Shown here piece by piece: positions 26,474-38,853 of a stretch of 64,000 nt of DNA; within the stretch, counting starts at the first letter, position 1; each line of letters opens with the position of its first letter. The DNA lies in contig CAVNZM010000001.1 in NCBI GenBank assembly GCA_963693365.1, positions 9,114,001-9,178,000 on the forward strand. The letters are read 5' to 3'. The notes beneath the pieces were generated by a model. It was not told where the DNA came from and did not search any database. It was given only the letters and a program-made list of their open reading frames with translations. The position numbers and the translations under genes are program-made. The stretch comes from Amoebidium appalachense. Its lineage: Eukaryota; Ichthyosporea.

Positions 26474-27582
26474 ACAAACAGCTCTTTGCCCTTCCAGCCC
26501 TCCGCAACACGCAACCCAACGCACCGCCCATCGGCTGTGCGTCGGACCTCCTTTCCCTTTTTTGGGTCATGCTTTTGGTTGTTTTCAACGCCGTATTCCT
26601 TCTCTTCCTCAACATCCACCGGTGGAAAAGGCCGTCTCCCCCTACCCCTCCCCCGGCACCCATTGCCACCGACCCCTCCCCCTTGGCGACGGGCTCGCGA
26701 AATTTCAGTGCGGCCGCCGCCGCTCAAGCTGCCTCTTGGGGCCCCTCTGAGGCTGTGCTGTTAAGGGGTGAAGGTGACAGGACACGCAAGGGCTCTATGT
26801 GAGATCGTAATGTAGGGCAGGATTGCGCTATTGATATCCAAGCCGAAGGGAAAAAAATAAGCGGATGTTTGGGATAAAAAAAAAGGTAGGAATGGTATAT
26901 TATACAAAGTATAAAGTTTTTGTGGCATTAGAAAAAAAGTAGGAATATTGTGATGCATGATATTGGAATCGTTGTATGATAATGGAAACCTCCTGAAAGG
27001 TGATGTAATCTGCGTTGGCCGATTATAGGGAATGTCACAGTGAGTCATAATTATGGTTGTCAGTGATTGTGGTGGGGCAGGCGAAGGGGTGCCTGGGGGG
27101 GGAGGGGGGGAAGGGGGGGCCCTATTTGAGGAACTAAGCCGGTGCTGTCGAGTAAGAATGTTAAGGTTAATGACGTACTATGTATATGTATGAATGTAGG
27201 AAACCAATACTTGTTGCAATGACGGCATTATCATACTACATATAAGTGCACTCGGACAATATATCTAACATTGCGTACTAGTGTAAGTATGTACGGTAAT
27301 GACATGTTATGCCATAGTAATTCCCATCATCATGTGCCATGAGATTTTAATCCCTACGGTACGTACCCCCATTCAACATTGTCATGATTATGCGCATAAT
27401 TTAAAAAAAAGTCCTGTAACGTTAGATAGTCTTGTGCGGCTGCAGCATGCGCACCGGCCAAGCTACTGTACCCTCCCTCCCACCCAACAGAAAAAAAAGC
27501 TTGCCGCGGTGTGTGTCACGATGTGTGTGTGTGTGTGTGAGTGAGTGAGTGTGTGTGTGTATGTGTGTTGTGTGTGTGGAGC

Positions 27583-27620
<38 letters not shown>

Positions 27621-27737
27621 CCAACGGCCCAGTGTCGACTGCCACTACTGGGCTTAGTGCGTGCTCAGTGTGCGCTGGTTGTCAGGCCACTTATATAAAA
27701 CCGTGCACCGTGTGACACCTGCAAGTATGTTCGCGTG

Positions 27738-27783
<46 letters not shown>

Positions 27784-28304
27784 TGCAAATAATGATATTG
27801 TGCACCACATACACTGTGGGAGTCCGACTCCCTCCACACAGTCAAACACATGCGCATATATATGGAAGCACACACTCACAAACACGCACGTGTGTGTTTA
27901 CATATATGCCTGTGCACATTCAAGTACGTCATACATACACGCACACATGTGTGCACCTACGAGCAACTTATGTACCCTTGCACGGCTGCGGCATCAAACA
28001 GACGACTGTTGCAAACAGTACGTACAGTACATCACACATGCAGAGTATCGATATCAAACAAACAACTGTACACACACAAAGAAAGTCACACAATATCAGT
28101 GTGCTATGCTTACACACCGTAAACACACTCACCAGGCCTAATATAGGACCGGTGCACGTGGTAAGCAGTCATCATCTGCCACGTGCGCACGCACACACCA
28201 ACACATGCACAGAATGTGAATGCTACTATGGCAAGAGCCTTGGTCAGTTGGTAGCGCGATGCATATGTGGGGAGGGTTATGGTTCAAACATGTACGTGAT
28301 TAAT

Positions 28305-28626
28305 GGCGCAATGCATGTGTGGAGAGGGTTATATATGTAATTATGTTTGACAACGTGTACGCGTATGTGTGTACACTGTAGCATTTGCGCAATACTATGC
28401 ATTATTATTAGTATCGCAATGTGTGGAGAGGGTTATATATGTAATTATGTTTGACAACGTGTACGCGTATGTGTGTACACTGTTGCATTTGCGTAATACT
28501 ATGCATTATTATTAGTATCACAATGTGTGGAGAGGGTTATATATGTAATTATGTTTGACGTGTACGCGTATGTGTGTACACTGTTGCATTTGCGTAATAC
28601 TATGCATTATTATTAGTATCGCAATG
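28305..28626. repeat. 104-bp tandem repeat, three copies
   Basis: The unit GTGTGGAGAGGGTTATATAT ... CGTGTACGCGTATGTGTGTA ... CATTATTATTAGTATCGCAA recurs with GGAGAGGG at 28321, 28425 and 28529. Copy 3 lacks four bases after GTTTGAC. Degenerate partial copies flank it (ATGTGGGGAGGG at about 28264 and 28629). The upstream partial copy is joined to a tRNA A-box-like sequence, GGTCAGTTGGTAGCGC, at about 28252. Confidence 0.95.
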
Positions 28627-29177
28627 CACATGTGGGGAGGGTGATGTTTGTGTACGTATGCACTGCTTATACGACAGCGTAGAGCATCGGAAAGCCCATA
28701 GTGTGAACCACAAACCACATGAGTATCCATCGGGAAGAGAGGAAGGGAAACAAGTACGATGTGCACAGTGACGAACAGACAACACACAGGCAGACCCAAC
28801 GTCTGCCTGTGTGTGTGTGTGTGTGGGGGGGGGGGGTCGACACAATTAAAAAGGAAACAAAATAAATCATGAGATAGCTCCGGTGTGGCACACAAACGAT
28901 CATTGACAGGATCCGGAACAGAGGTACTATATTTAGAGCCTTTATTTACTGAACACATTCGTGGGTGCATCTATCTGCTTCTTCCCGGTCAGAACGAAAA
29001 CGAGACTTGCACCCATGGTCTTGATTCGGATTTCAATCTCGCAAAAGATAAAAGAGGCAAAAGTACATGTCATATATCCACCATAACAACATTACTATTA
29101 GAATATATATATGTTGTCACGAACGAACACAAAAACATGCACCTAGCCCCATCCCCCAAAAGTTTTACTAGTCATAC

Positions 29178-29262
29178 AAACTAAAGGGGGATTCAATCAA
29201 ACTGCATGCAAGACCCGCAAACTAAAGGGGAATTCAATCAAACTGCATACAAGATCCGCACA
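29178..29262. repeat. 41-bp tandem duplication
   Basis: ACTAAAGGGG(G/A)ATTCAATC ... CAAGA(C/T)CCGCA occurs twice, 41 bp apart, with few mismatches, just downstream of the VDAC gene. Confidence 0.9.
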
Positions 29263-29386
29263 CAGTCACCAAAACAGAACCTTTTTTTTCTCTCCTAAAC
29301 ACTCTTTCACTGCATAACAACAGCATTCTCTCGCGCACATGTCGTGAAAATATGCCGAAATTTGCAGCGAAATTTCAGCGAGAAAT

Positions 29387-30207
29387 TTAGGCGTTGAGCG
29401 TAAGAGCAATGCCGACCTTGTGTGCGTCGGCGGCGAGGTTCTTGGAGTCAACGTTCAGGCCGAGGGTGAGTTTGACGCCCGGTCGGAGGGTGGAGGTGTA
29501 ACCAAGGCCGAGCTCACCGTTGTGGTTCAGCTTGGCCTGTACGTTGTGTGCGCATGTGTGCGATGTGAGAGAGGGGGGGGGGGGGGGGGGGGGGTAAATC
29601 GAGAGAGCAAGGACGAGGAGAATGTGTGGTGAAGATGAGAAAGATGTTAGTCTTTCGTTTTATAGCGATGCGCACACCCTCCCCCCTCCCCCCCCCCCAA
29701 CACCCACAGCCTCTTCTTTCCCTTGGACACCCTCAGCACTGCATGTTTCCACCCCGCCCTCCCTCCCTCACCTCCAAACCCCCTCCCTTTGCCAAATTCA
29801 GCTCGTTTGTGTTGTACTCTTTCATCCCTTCTGCTCCCCCCCCCCCCCCCCCCCGTTCCCTCATTCTCAATCTCTGAATGCCAATATCTGGTTTCTGCAC
29901 TCCAACTCTCAACAACCCCCAATCCTCCTCCCTCCCCCCCCCCCACATGCTCTTGTATGAACAAGGAACAAACACGCACCTTGAGGGAGGAGTCGCTGTC
30001 CAGCTTGTAAGCGGTGAGGACGGCAAAGTCCGTGGCGTTGTTTGCGGTGCTGAAGCCGACCTGTGCAGCGGCCTGCAGCTTGCCGTTGACCACCTGGTGC
30101 AGCGATGCATTGACCTTCTTGAGGTCGGACCTGTGCAACTATAATCAGTGTGTGCGTGTGTGATCCTCTCAAACCCTGCGTGCTCAATATATCCAAAATA
30201 GTTTTTT

Positions 30208-30238
<31 letters not shown>

Positions 30239-32302
30239 GGGGTGGGGGGGGGGGGGGGGTTGTTACAAGGAGAACATCTCACTACATAACGGTGAATCTG
30301 CAATGCTTACAGAGAGTATGCATCATGAGAACAGCTCATCCTCAGGTGGGGGTGGTGGGGATAGGGCAGCTTTAGCCACCCTGCCTGTATGCATGCGCGC
30401 GCACACACACGTGTGTGTGTGTGTGTGTGTGTGTGGGGTGGGGGGGGGGGGGGGGGGGGGGAGGGGGGGTAAGAGTAACATACGTAAGGACAACGGCGAA
30501 GTCGTTGTTGGTGTAGCCGAGGGCGAGGTTTGTCTTTGTAACGGCGCCAGAGTTGACGTTGTAGCCACCCTCGGCACCAAGAACAACGTGCTCCAGCGCA
30601 TACACGGCAGACGCAACCACGGCGGGCCCGTTCAGCACATCGGCATCAATGTTCACGCGGAGGTGAGACTGGGCGTAGTCGAGGTTGACCTTGGCACCCT
30701 GCTTGCTGTTCGTGTGTGTGTGACGGGGAGGGGGGGTGGGGGGATGATGGCAGTGTGCATGTGTACAGGTGGAAGGAGAAGGGAAAGGAGGTTCGGGTGG
30801 GTGGTGCGGGTGAGGGGGGGGGAGGAGGGGGGGGGGGGGGGGGGGGGGGAGAGGGCGGAGGGTGTGTGTTCAGGAAGAGAGAAGGGAGGAGGCATGGGAG
30901 GGGAGGGGATCAAAAAAGTTAGCAACTTGGTTCTTTACAGGGAGCAAAATACGTGTGTGTGTAGGTTGGTGTGCCGAGAAAGGAGGGTAGTGATGGAGAA
31001 GAGGTCTTCTTAAGTTCCCTTTCAGGCATATACCATGCCCGGATGCAACCAACAGCATGTTCACCATGCTATCCCACTCCCCCCCACCCTCCCCCCGTCC
31101 CTCGCCACCAGAACCGATACACACCGTTCTCGACCCCCGCATGCTGTTACGTTTAGTCTCCACCACTTCTCTATTCTGTGCACGGCCGATATTCGCCACA
31201 CAAGGCTCCCCCTATTGCCCCCAAGCCCAGGGTCCCACGGCCTGAGCATGCACAAGTCAACAGGATTGTACTGTCTGTAACACTTGCTATAAGAAGGCAG
31301 TGGGGAGAAGAGGAGCCAGGCACCAAAAGGGAGGGGGAGGGGGACGATAACGGAGCAAGCTCTAACAGTAAAGGAAACATTTATTATCAATGAGGACTCT
31401 GCATGTGATTCGAGGAGGGGGCTGAGCCGGAGAGCAAGAGGGAGAAAGAGAAGGAGAGAGAAAGAGCATGCTAGATGAAGGAAACATCGAGGAGGGGGCT
31501 GAGCCGGAGAGCAAGAGGGAGAAAGAGAAGGGGAGAGAAAGAGATGCTAGATGCTCTGAGTGCAAGTGCAAGGAATGTTGGGGAAAGAAGGGGGGGGGGG
31601 GTCACGTACCCATCGGCAACGCCATAGGTGGCCTCGACCTCGGCCTTGAGGCCATCGGCGAGCTTGTTGTATGCAACGGTCTCCGTGAACACGTTCTTGT
31701 TGTTCCACTTGTGCGTGAAGGAGAGATCGGCGGAGGTGTGCTTGGCCTCGAAGCTGCCGGCAACGTCGTTGGAGCCAGTGGCCTTGGTGTGCGTAGCCTT
31801 CAACTCCTGTGGGTGGATTAGGTGTTAGAGCCATGGTAATGAGGGGGGATAATGGTGACCACCAGTTGAGGGAAGTTTTGCAGGGGCAGTAAAAGTGGCT
31901 GACACATAAGAACGGGCACAAGAAGGGGGGGGGGGGGGGGGTTGTTCAAGAATGAGTGGGCATTGCTGTACACCCATTGCTGGTAGGATGACTGTAGGGG
32001 AAGGATAACATTTGAAGAATAAAGAGCTGTAGGGGAATGATAACATTTGAAGAATAAAGAGCTGGGACGGAGCACGTGGGGTGTGAGTGGAATGGCTTTA
32101 GAAAGAAGAAGGGGAGGGGGGAGTGGGTGTTTGGGTGGGTGGGTAGGTGTGGGGGGGGGGGGGGGGGGGGGGGGGAGAGGGCACTTGCCACGCCATTGCT
32201 GGTCTTGGAGTTGAACTCGACCTTAACCTCACCGAAACCGAAGTCCTTGTTGAAAAGGTCCTTGACGGTCTTGCCAAGATCAGCGAACTTAACGGGGGCC
32301 AT
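29387..32302 (-). CDS. VDAC: Voltage-dependent anion channel (mitochondrial porin)
   Basis: Five exons, in transcript order: 32302-32189, 31806-31610, 30705-30484, 30130-29980 and 29536-29387 (TAA). Phases join exactly: 834 nt, 277 aa, close to the usual ~283. The product is a 19-strand beta-barrel of the mitochondrial outer membrane passing metabolites and ATP/ADP. The N-terminus MAPVKFADLGKTVKDLFNK matches the family's amphipathic helix. A GLK motif sits at residues 90-92, as in animal VDACs. The C-terminal exon holds GLGYTSTLRPGVKL (from residue 238), the eukaryotic porin signature. Intron 1 appears to use a GC donor (GTG/GCAAGT), preferred because it keeps the conserved NGV; a GT three bases upstream (GGC/GTGGCA) would drop that Val. 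A pyrimidine-rich TCCTTCCAG about 30 bases upstream of the ATG suggests a further intron in the 5' leader. Introns hold C tracts just after the donors. Confidence 0.96.
31411..31558. repeat. 77-bp tandem duplication in VDAC intron 2
   Basis: CGAGGAGGGGGCTGAGCCGG and the following GA-rich sequence to ATGCTAGATG occur at 31411 and 31488. Confidence 0.92.
31995..32063. repeat. 35-bp tandem duplication in VDAC intron 1
   Basis: TAACATTTGAAGAATAAAGA followed by GCTG occurs at 32006 and 32041. Confidence 0.92.
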
Positions 32303-32979
32303 GGTGATAGATAAGGAGGCTGGCTAGCACTGGAAGGAGAGGGGGTTTGTGTTAGTGTGTGGTTGTGGCAAAAAGGAGGGGGGGAAGCCAGGGGAACCAA
32401 AGGAGAGGGCTGAGCTAGAAGGAAGGCGGTGTACTGGGCAAACGGACGAAGTGGGGGAAGGGTGGAGGGGCGGGGGGGGGGGGGGGGAGGGGGGGGGGGG
32501 GGGGAAAGCTGGCTTGGAGCAGCCAACAGACACAGGAGAGCAGCTGATAAGCATGTTAGATGCCTGATAATGTAGGAATTCCGAAACAGAAAGGATAAGA
32601 AAGGGAGGGAAAGACGAGGAGTCAGAAACGATGCTTCGAGCATGGAGATAAGCAAACAACGAACCCACACTATCTCAACTGACGGAACGATTCATCGAGC
32701 TCAGCACATCATGCCCCTCTCACTGAGTTTTCCTCCATTAAAAGCCCGAACACAGTCCTTCCTCTCCGTATACTTCAACCACCTTCCCTCCCAAAGTTTC
32801 TTTCGCACAACCCTACAAATTCTAAACCCATCTCAAAACATGAGCTCCTGCTTTTCCTACCACACACACACAGCTGTCAGCTTACCTTACAGGCTTTGAC
32901 ACTGACTGAAAAACCCGACGTCTGTTTGTGTTTTGTCTTCTGGCCACGCTTACGCCGTGTATTCCACCGACGAGTAAAC

Positions 32980-33450
32980 ATGCTGATTATTGGCCAATAA
33001 GAACGTGTATCGTGCAAGGTTGTATTATGGATACCTTTGCTATATATAGCTATTGTGAAACGTGTAACCAATTAGAAAGGAGATCGCGCAGATCTGAATG
33101 GGGAGACCGCACACTGCTACCGGCATATGCAATGAAAAGGCCTAAAAAATACCTTGCGTTAGGATTGGCTAACGCGAATGAGCTGCTACACCCATGCTCA
33201 CTCTCCAAAATAAAAGGGAAGCAACTTCAAAAGAAATGCATGATTAGACCAAACCATCTCTATTTACTAGGCTAGCCAGTAAACAAAACAAAGAGGAGAA
33301 ATATTTAGTAGAAACTTTCAGTAAACATATCAACACAATGAACCTGTCATGGGCACGAAAGGTTTTGGTTCTGGAATATGACGGTAGCAGGGCCAATCGC
33401 CAAGTGGTGCGGCTTGGCATTTGCGATACGTGTCCGGATTGGCCCATCCC
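32980..33450. promoter_or_regulatory. CCAAT-box cluster upstream of VDAC
   Basis: CCAAT or ATTGG occurs in TTATTGGCCAATAAG (about 32984-32999, both strands), AACCAATTAG (33064), AGGATTGGCTAA (33162), GGCCAATCGCC (33392) and GATTGGCCC (33437). NF-Y binds such boxes in opisthokont promoters. The distance to the VDAC ATG (0.7-1.1 kb) and a possible leader intron fit a promoter, but this is inference from short motifs. Confidence 0.35.
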
Positions 33451-34484
33451 TTGGACGTGCGATCTACTAGAAGAAAATTGCATGGTCAGGCCGATGAATC
33501 AGTGATGATCACCCCATAAATTTTTGATCAGCACGGAAGTGCCCTGTCACCTATTTTTTCTTTGTAAAAGCCGGGTGACTCGTATTTTTCCTTACATCCC
33601 CATCCACGGCCCGGGTACCATATCAGGAGCGGGCAATTTTTGAATTCTCCCTCCCCGGCCCCGCCGGGGAAAATTTGAGGTTTTTGGACCTCAAAGAAGT
33701 CAAATCCTGCAAAATCCACTACCGGGAGGCCAAAAAGGGTGATTTTACAAAAAAGGAGGGACATACATGAAAAAGAGAAAATGGGCGAGTTCAGTGGGCT
33801 GCCGATAAGTATATTTCGTGCTGGGCCGGTATACATGCTGCCGTGGTTGTTGCTGTAGACGGCAGTATGGCATCGCATGTGTCACGTGACCTGCACGTGA
33901 ATGCGACCATGTGCAGGCACTGAGTCTAGGGGGATTTGTATGTGTGTTTTGGAGCACCGACAAGGCAGAGCCAGGGTGAGGGATGTGTAAACATGGAGTT
34001 TAGGGAGATCGTGCTGCTATTGTAACATGTGCACAAAACAGCCACGTGCACCGGCACACTCCGGTGTACAGAACAATAATATGCACATGCGTCACTGTAA
34101 TATCATGTATGCGCATGCCGCACAAGGTTTAGGAGACCACCACAGTATATACTATTTTCTTTTGGTTGATATCCATGTAGGAATGGTGTGTTGCAGTTGT
34201 CATGATCAGCCTGAGGCAGGCACGTGCACTCACTGAATCACTAGAACTCATGAATAAAAAATACATTCGCTAAAAACGGCAAGGTAAATTTGGGGCCAAG
34301 CTATTATTTCCCCCTTTTAAACGTTTTTTTAGCTCCAAGAACTTCGACGCCAAAATTTCTATATTTGGCCATCGTATATGATAATGAACACGTGTACTTA
34401 AATTAAAGTAGTTATATAAATATGAGCGGCCCGTTACAAATACAGTGACGAAAAACAGTGACCCACGAGCAGTTTTTCTTTCTA

Positions 34485-34540
<56 letters not shown>

Positions 34541-35747
34541 ACACACACACCAGACACACACACCACCACCACGGTGACCACCACCACCACCACCACCACC
34601 ACTCACCCCTTAAAAAAACCACACACATACGTGCACGTGTACACACACACACAGAACACCACCACCACCTCCACTGGACCCCATTTCCTCGTTGTTTTCT
34701 TAAGCCTTCAGACCAGTCCTGCACACTGGAGTTAAACAATTGAATTCACCTAGGCTGACATGCATCCACCCCCGCCTTCCACTTCCCTCCCCCCCCACCC
34801 CCCTCCCCCCACCCCCCCACCCCCACCCCCTCCCCCTCGATGAAGAAGGGCCCCCGTAAGCCTTGGGGGGGGGGGGGGGGGGGGGGGGGGGGAAGGGGGG
34901 AGCTCTTGAGCCTCCGGGTAGGGAAGTGGGGTCCGGGGATCCGGAGAGGAGGGGGGGGGGGGGGGGGGGGAAGGGGCATATAATATTGGGCCTAGATATC
35001 ATAGTATGGGGCCCCGGGGGAGGGGAGAGGTGGGGGGGGGGAGGGGGGAGGATCCACGGGAAAGACCTTTAGGTGCATGTTCTTATTTATACCCCCTTCG
35101 AATCATCCCCCCTCTCCCCCCCCTCCCCCCCCCTGAGTGCAGGCCGTGACGTAGCTACGATAACCCTGCAGAAGGCAACAAAAATGTATTAATTACTAGC
35201 ACTATACATGTGTTCATAGTGCAGCTTGCACCACGTATGATCTCAGCAACTTTAAAGTAGTCACAAAGTTTAGTTATTTTCATTATTTTCATTGCTCTGA
35301 ACTCTATTACTCTGAAATGATCACCGTGCATGTGCCGCAAGATAACAACCCTATATGTGTGCAGCTGCTGCCTGCAGGTTAGACTCGCTGAAAAGACAAT
35401 TGTCAGTGTGCATCCGACGCTTGCAGCTGCAGCTAGCCTCTGCAACATTAATACTTGCCAAGTGAATGCTCTTACACTTGATCATCATTCACTCAAAAAA
35501 CCGAGGACCGACAGATTAAATATTAATGTCGATCCGAATGATCAGCAAGTGTCTATGCGTACTACTATATATACACACACGTAAAATGCGAAGCTATCAG
35601 TTACAAGGCACACCTGCTGCACTGGCACACATACACATACACACCGGCAGATCGATGCTGTCAAAATTTACTTTCATGTACTTCGTAGGTCCGACACAGG
35701 TGCACATGAACACGTACATATGTACAAGCCGCGCACACACCACACCA

Positions 35748-35867
35748 CACATACACACACACACACACACACTCACACACACACACGCACACACGCACAC
35801 ACGCACACACGCACACACGCACGCACGCACGCACACACACACACACACACACGCACGCACGCGCGCG

Positions 35868-35955
<88 letters not shown>
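35748..35955. repeat. CA/CG microsatellite cluster
   Basis: (CA)n with CACG variants, a (CG)n core near 35861-35876, then a pure CA run to 35955. Confidence 0.95.
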
Positions 35956-35956
<1 letters not shown>

Positions 35957-36369
35957 CACTGGGTGCGCTCGCTGGGGATTAGTTTTTTGGCACGCTGTTG
36001 ACTTTATCGTGTGTTTATTATTTGCTATTTATTGGCCAGCGGCCAACATTTAAAAATATACTATATACCTAAAAATAGATACTGACTACGGCCAGCAGAC
36101 ATTATACACCTTCCAGGACACATTAACACCAATAGTCTAACACACCATACTCTCGATCACAAAGAATTCCTAACAAACAGAGAAAAGTGCAAAGGCTCTG
36201 TACTATTACTCAGATTCTAAATTTTAATTCTTTACAGTAAACTTCGGAATGAAAGCTAGCCCCCCCCCCCCCCCCCCCCCCTCCCCCTAACATGACTGTA
36301 CGAAGAACAGGTATAACTTGAAGCACTACAACACATATGAGATCCGTTACATTGGTGTACATTCCAATA

Positions 36370-38041
36370 TTAGACACTAGTTTGGCTACTCTGACTACTC
36401 TGAGATCCTGATTGGCTGCCTGCAGACTTGCGGCCACGATTACTTTGCTTTCGATCGTGCCATTGCAGCTGCGTCTCTCCAGCAGGTGGCAACGCCAGGC
36501 CCAGCACAGCAGATGCACGAGAAGGGGGTGGGAACTGCCCACCAGCCGAGGGCTGGCCCACATGGCCCAAGTAAGGATGGGGACCGTGCTGCGGCAGTAG
36601 CCCAGGCATGGGGAAGGCAGGGCCGGGCTGAGGCGGCATGATGCCCCACGGTGGGGGCCAGCCATGTGGGTGGTGCGGGCCTGGATGGGGTGCAGGGGGC
36701 ATGTGCGGCACATGGCCCTGCTGCATGTCAAGCGCGGGTGCTGGTGGCATGGCATCCTGATTGGCTGCAACCCAACGTGGGCAGCTCTTGGCCCGATTGG
36801 AGCCGGGGCAGCCCTTGCCCTGGCGGCCACACGTCTTGCAGGTCTTGGGGGCTCTCTGGGGTGGCTGCATAGGAGGGGGCACCGGCAAATCCATCTGCAG
36901 GGGCCCCTCAGGGCCAATGTTGCGATGCTTTTTGCCCACTAGCATGGGCAAGGGCCGCTCACGCTGCGCCCCTGCATCGACACCGTCTGGAACAGGGAGG
37001 GGTGGCAAGGGGGCAGGCCGTATGGTTGCTGGCACAGCGTCTGCCCTCTCCTCGCGCATACGCTTGCGGTGATCTGCCAGGCCCTCGTGTGTGGAGCGCT
37101 GTGCATGTGCCGTCTGCCAGGTCTTCCACTTGTCGAAATGCTTCTTGATGTAGGCCGCATCCTTCATGTAGATTCCCCCAGCCACAGAGGCAGCCTTGTT
37201 GAAGTCTTGGGCCAAAGCCTCGAACAGCTGGCCGTTGGGCTTTGCATGTGCCTTGTAGGTGCCCAGGAGCAGCGTGCTGAATAGCTTGCGCTCCTGAGGG
37301 GTAAGCACCGGAAGGAAGGGGATGGCCACATGTTGCTTCTGCGCCAGGAACTTGTAGTCGCCCCTCAGTGCAGGGTCCGGCTGTGGTGCACCACGCGCCA
37401 CCTGGTTGCCCCCCCCCCATGGCAGCACCGTCACCCTCCTCGACCTCACAGTCCTCTGGCCCGCCCATCACGCCATTGGCTGCAGGCTCGATGTTATCAG
37501 ACGGAGGTGGGGGTGCGGGCACCGCAACTGGCTCCTGCGCCGGGGCATTGGCCACACAGGAGAGCGGGGCAAAGTTGAAGTACTCCTCCGGTAGCTTGTA
37601 GCAGCCTACGGGTACCCACTGGGGGTCGAGGTGATGGCCGTACAGCATCAGCGCCAGTGCCTCCATGTCGTCAACAATCCAGGGGCTGTAGTGGGGGGGC
37701 CCCGATGCCTGGCCCAGGCGGTTGCGGTAGTGTGCACGCAGGTTGTGGCGGTGGCGCCTATTGGACATGGTGGCGTCCAGCAGGCGCAGCGACATGCGTG
37801 TGGCCCCAAAGTGGGTGGCCAGGGGGTTGTGCACTGCCCCCTCCACCTCGTTGGTGCCCCGGATGCAGCGGTAGCGCATGAGCCCATCTGCGTCGGCAGT
37901 GGTCTCGTAGTAGAGGGGCAGGCCGGGGGGGTCCGACAGACAGCCATTTTGGGCGTGTTCGAGCAGCGACTGTGGGGGCACAAGCAAACATCAGAGAGAT
38001 GGGTGGGTGGTGGTGGTGGTAGTGTGTGTGTATGTGTGTGT

Positions 38042-38072
<31 letters not shown>

Positions 38073-38157
38073 GGGGGGGGGGGGATGGGGTTGCTAAGGA
38101 AAAAAACGAGCAGGGAAAGGCAAAAAACAACTGGCTAGGCAGCAAGGGCCGTGCGGG

Positions 38158-38229
<72 letters not shown>

Positions 38230-38818
38230 ATGTTTGGGGGGGGGAGGGGGGGGGGGGGGGGGGGGGGAGGCTAGGGTGTGCGTGTGTGTGCAGATGAACC
38301 AAGGATGACAAATAAGCGAAGAATCTTTTCTGTGGTGGTGGAGTTGTTGGGCGCCTGCAGGGGAGGGGGGGGGGGGGGGGGGATGTTGCCTCGAGTCTTT
38401 CAAAGCCATCCTTCTTGAACAGAGGCTTGCCATCCGGTCCGGGCGGCACATCCTTGTAGGTGTTTTTGAACTCCACCAGCCGCGAGACCAGCGTGTATGG
38501 GTCGGGAATAACCCGCCGGATGCGCTCCATGAAGTAGCTCAGGTCGCCGCCCTTGAGCTCGGTTTCAATGTCGATGCCCTTCTGCTCCAGCACCCCCTGT
38601 GAGGCAGGATGCCAATATTAATTTACTACGCACACTGCAATTTGGGTTTGGTAGACTTTGATACCTGCCGTTATTGTAGGACCCCTCCCCTCCACCCCCC
38701 CCATCTTCTCCCCCAACACAAGTAAAAAATGCATGTGGCTATTTCCCCCCACAACCCTACATTATTTCTCTCTAGGCATATGAATAACCCCCACTCTCCT
38801 CCCCCCCTCCCCCCCCCC

Positions 38819-38853
<35 letters not shown>

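Larger units (their letters stand above)
23853..26802 (+). pseudogene. DUF4436-family membrane protein gene, frame-broken
   Basis: Pieces of one DUF4436-like protein lie in order. 23853-24068: basic N-terminus and a transmembrane helix (residues like FLFLLMLAVTIPVYAAW), then a stop. About 24192-24749: extracytoplasmic domain with DDYEIIVQARILTLD, FGDINRYPFDTY and LTITVDRTATTVGF, then a stop. About 24737-24859 in another frame: second transmembrane segment, ending at donor GTAAGC. 26482-26802: [16 protein letters not shown] and a third hydrophobic segment, then a Pro/Ala-rich tail and TGA. The acceptor ACAAACAG keeps phase with the donor. Three faults break the frame: stops at 24066-24080, a 95-bp tandem duplication, and a missing base at TTTT (24737-24740). 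If these are real, this is a pseudogene; the homopolymer fault could be a sequencing error. The start is uncertain (an upstream ATG at 23622 is in frame). DUF4436 function is unknown. Confidence 0.75.
26803..29386. other. Intergenic region, no supported gene
   Basis: It holds GT/CA runs (27519-27578, 27741-27781), G tracts (27586-27613, 28826-28837), the 104-bp tandem repeat at 28.3-28.6 kb and a 41-bp duplication at 29181. The last ~500 bases probably include the VDAC 3' UTR. Open frames are short and unrecognised. Confidence 0.7.
32303..36369. other. Intergenic region upstream of VDAC, no supported gene
   Basis: The part nearest VDAC should hold its promoter; several CCAAT/ATTGG pentamers lie between 32980 and 33450. 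Further away are C tracts with CA runs (34487-34550), G tracts (34866-34892, 34951-34970) and a long CA run (35876-35955) preceded by (CG)n at 35860-35876. Open frames are short or made of repeats. The unique-looking stretch 35100-35560 holds nothing I can name. Confidence 0.65.

Noticed and set aside
28241-28300. Functional tRNA gene
   Set aside because: A- and B-box-like words are present but the D, T and acceptor stems pair poorly; kept only as a SINE-like possibility.
28305-28626. CRISPR-like array
   Set aside because: The units are contiguous 104-bp tandem copies with no unique spacers, in a eukaryotic genome.
33528-33878. 116-codon minus-strand frame
   Set aside because: No recognisable motif; the composition and lack of splice context give no support.
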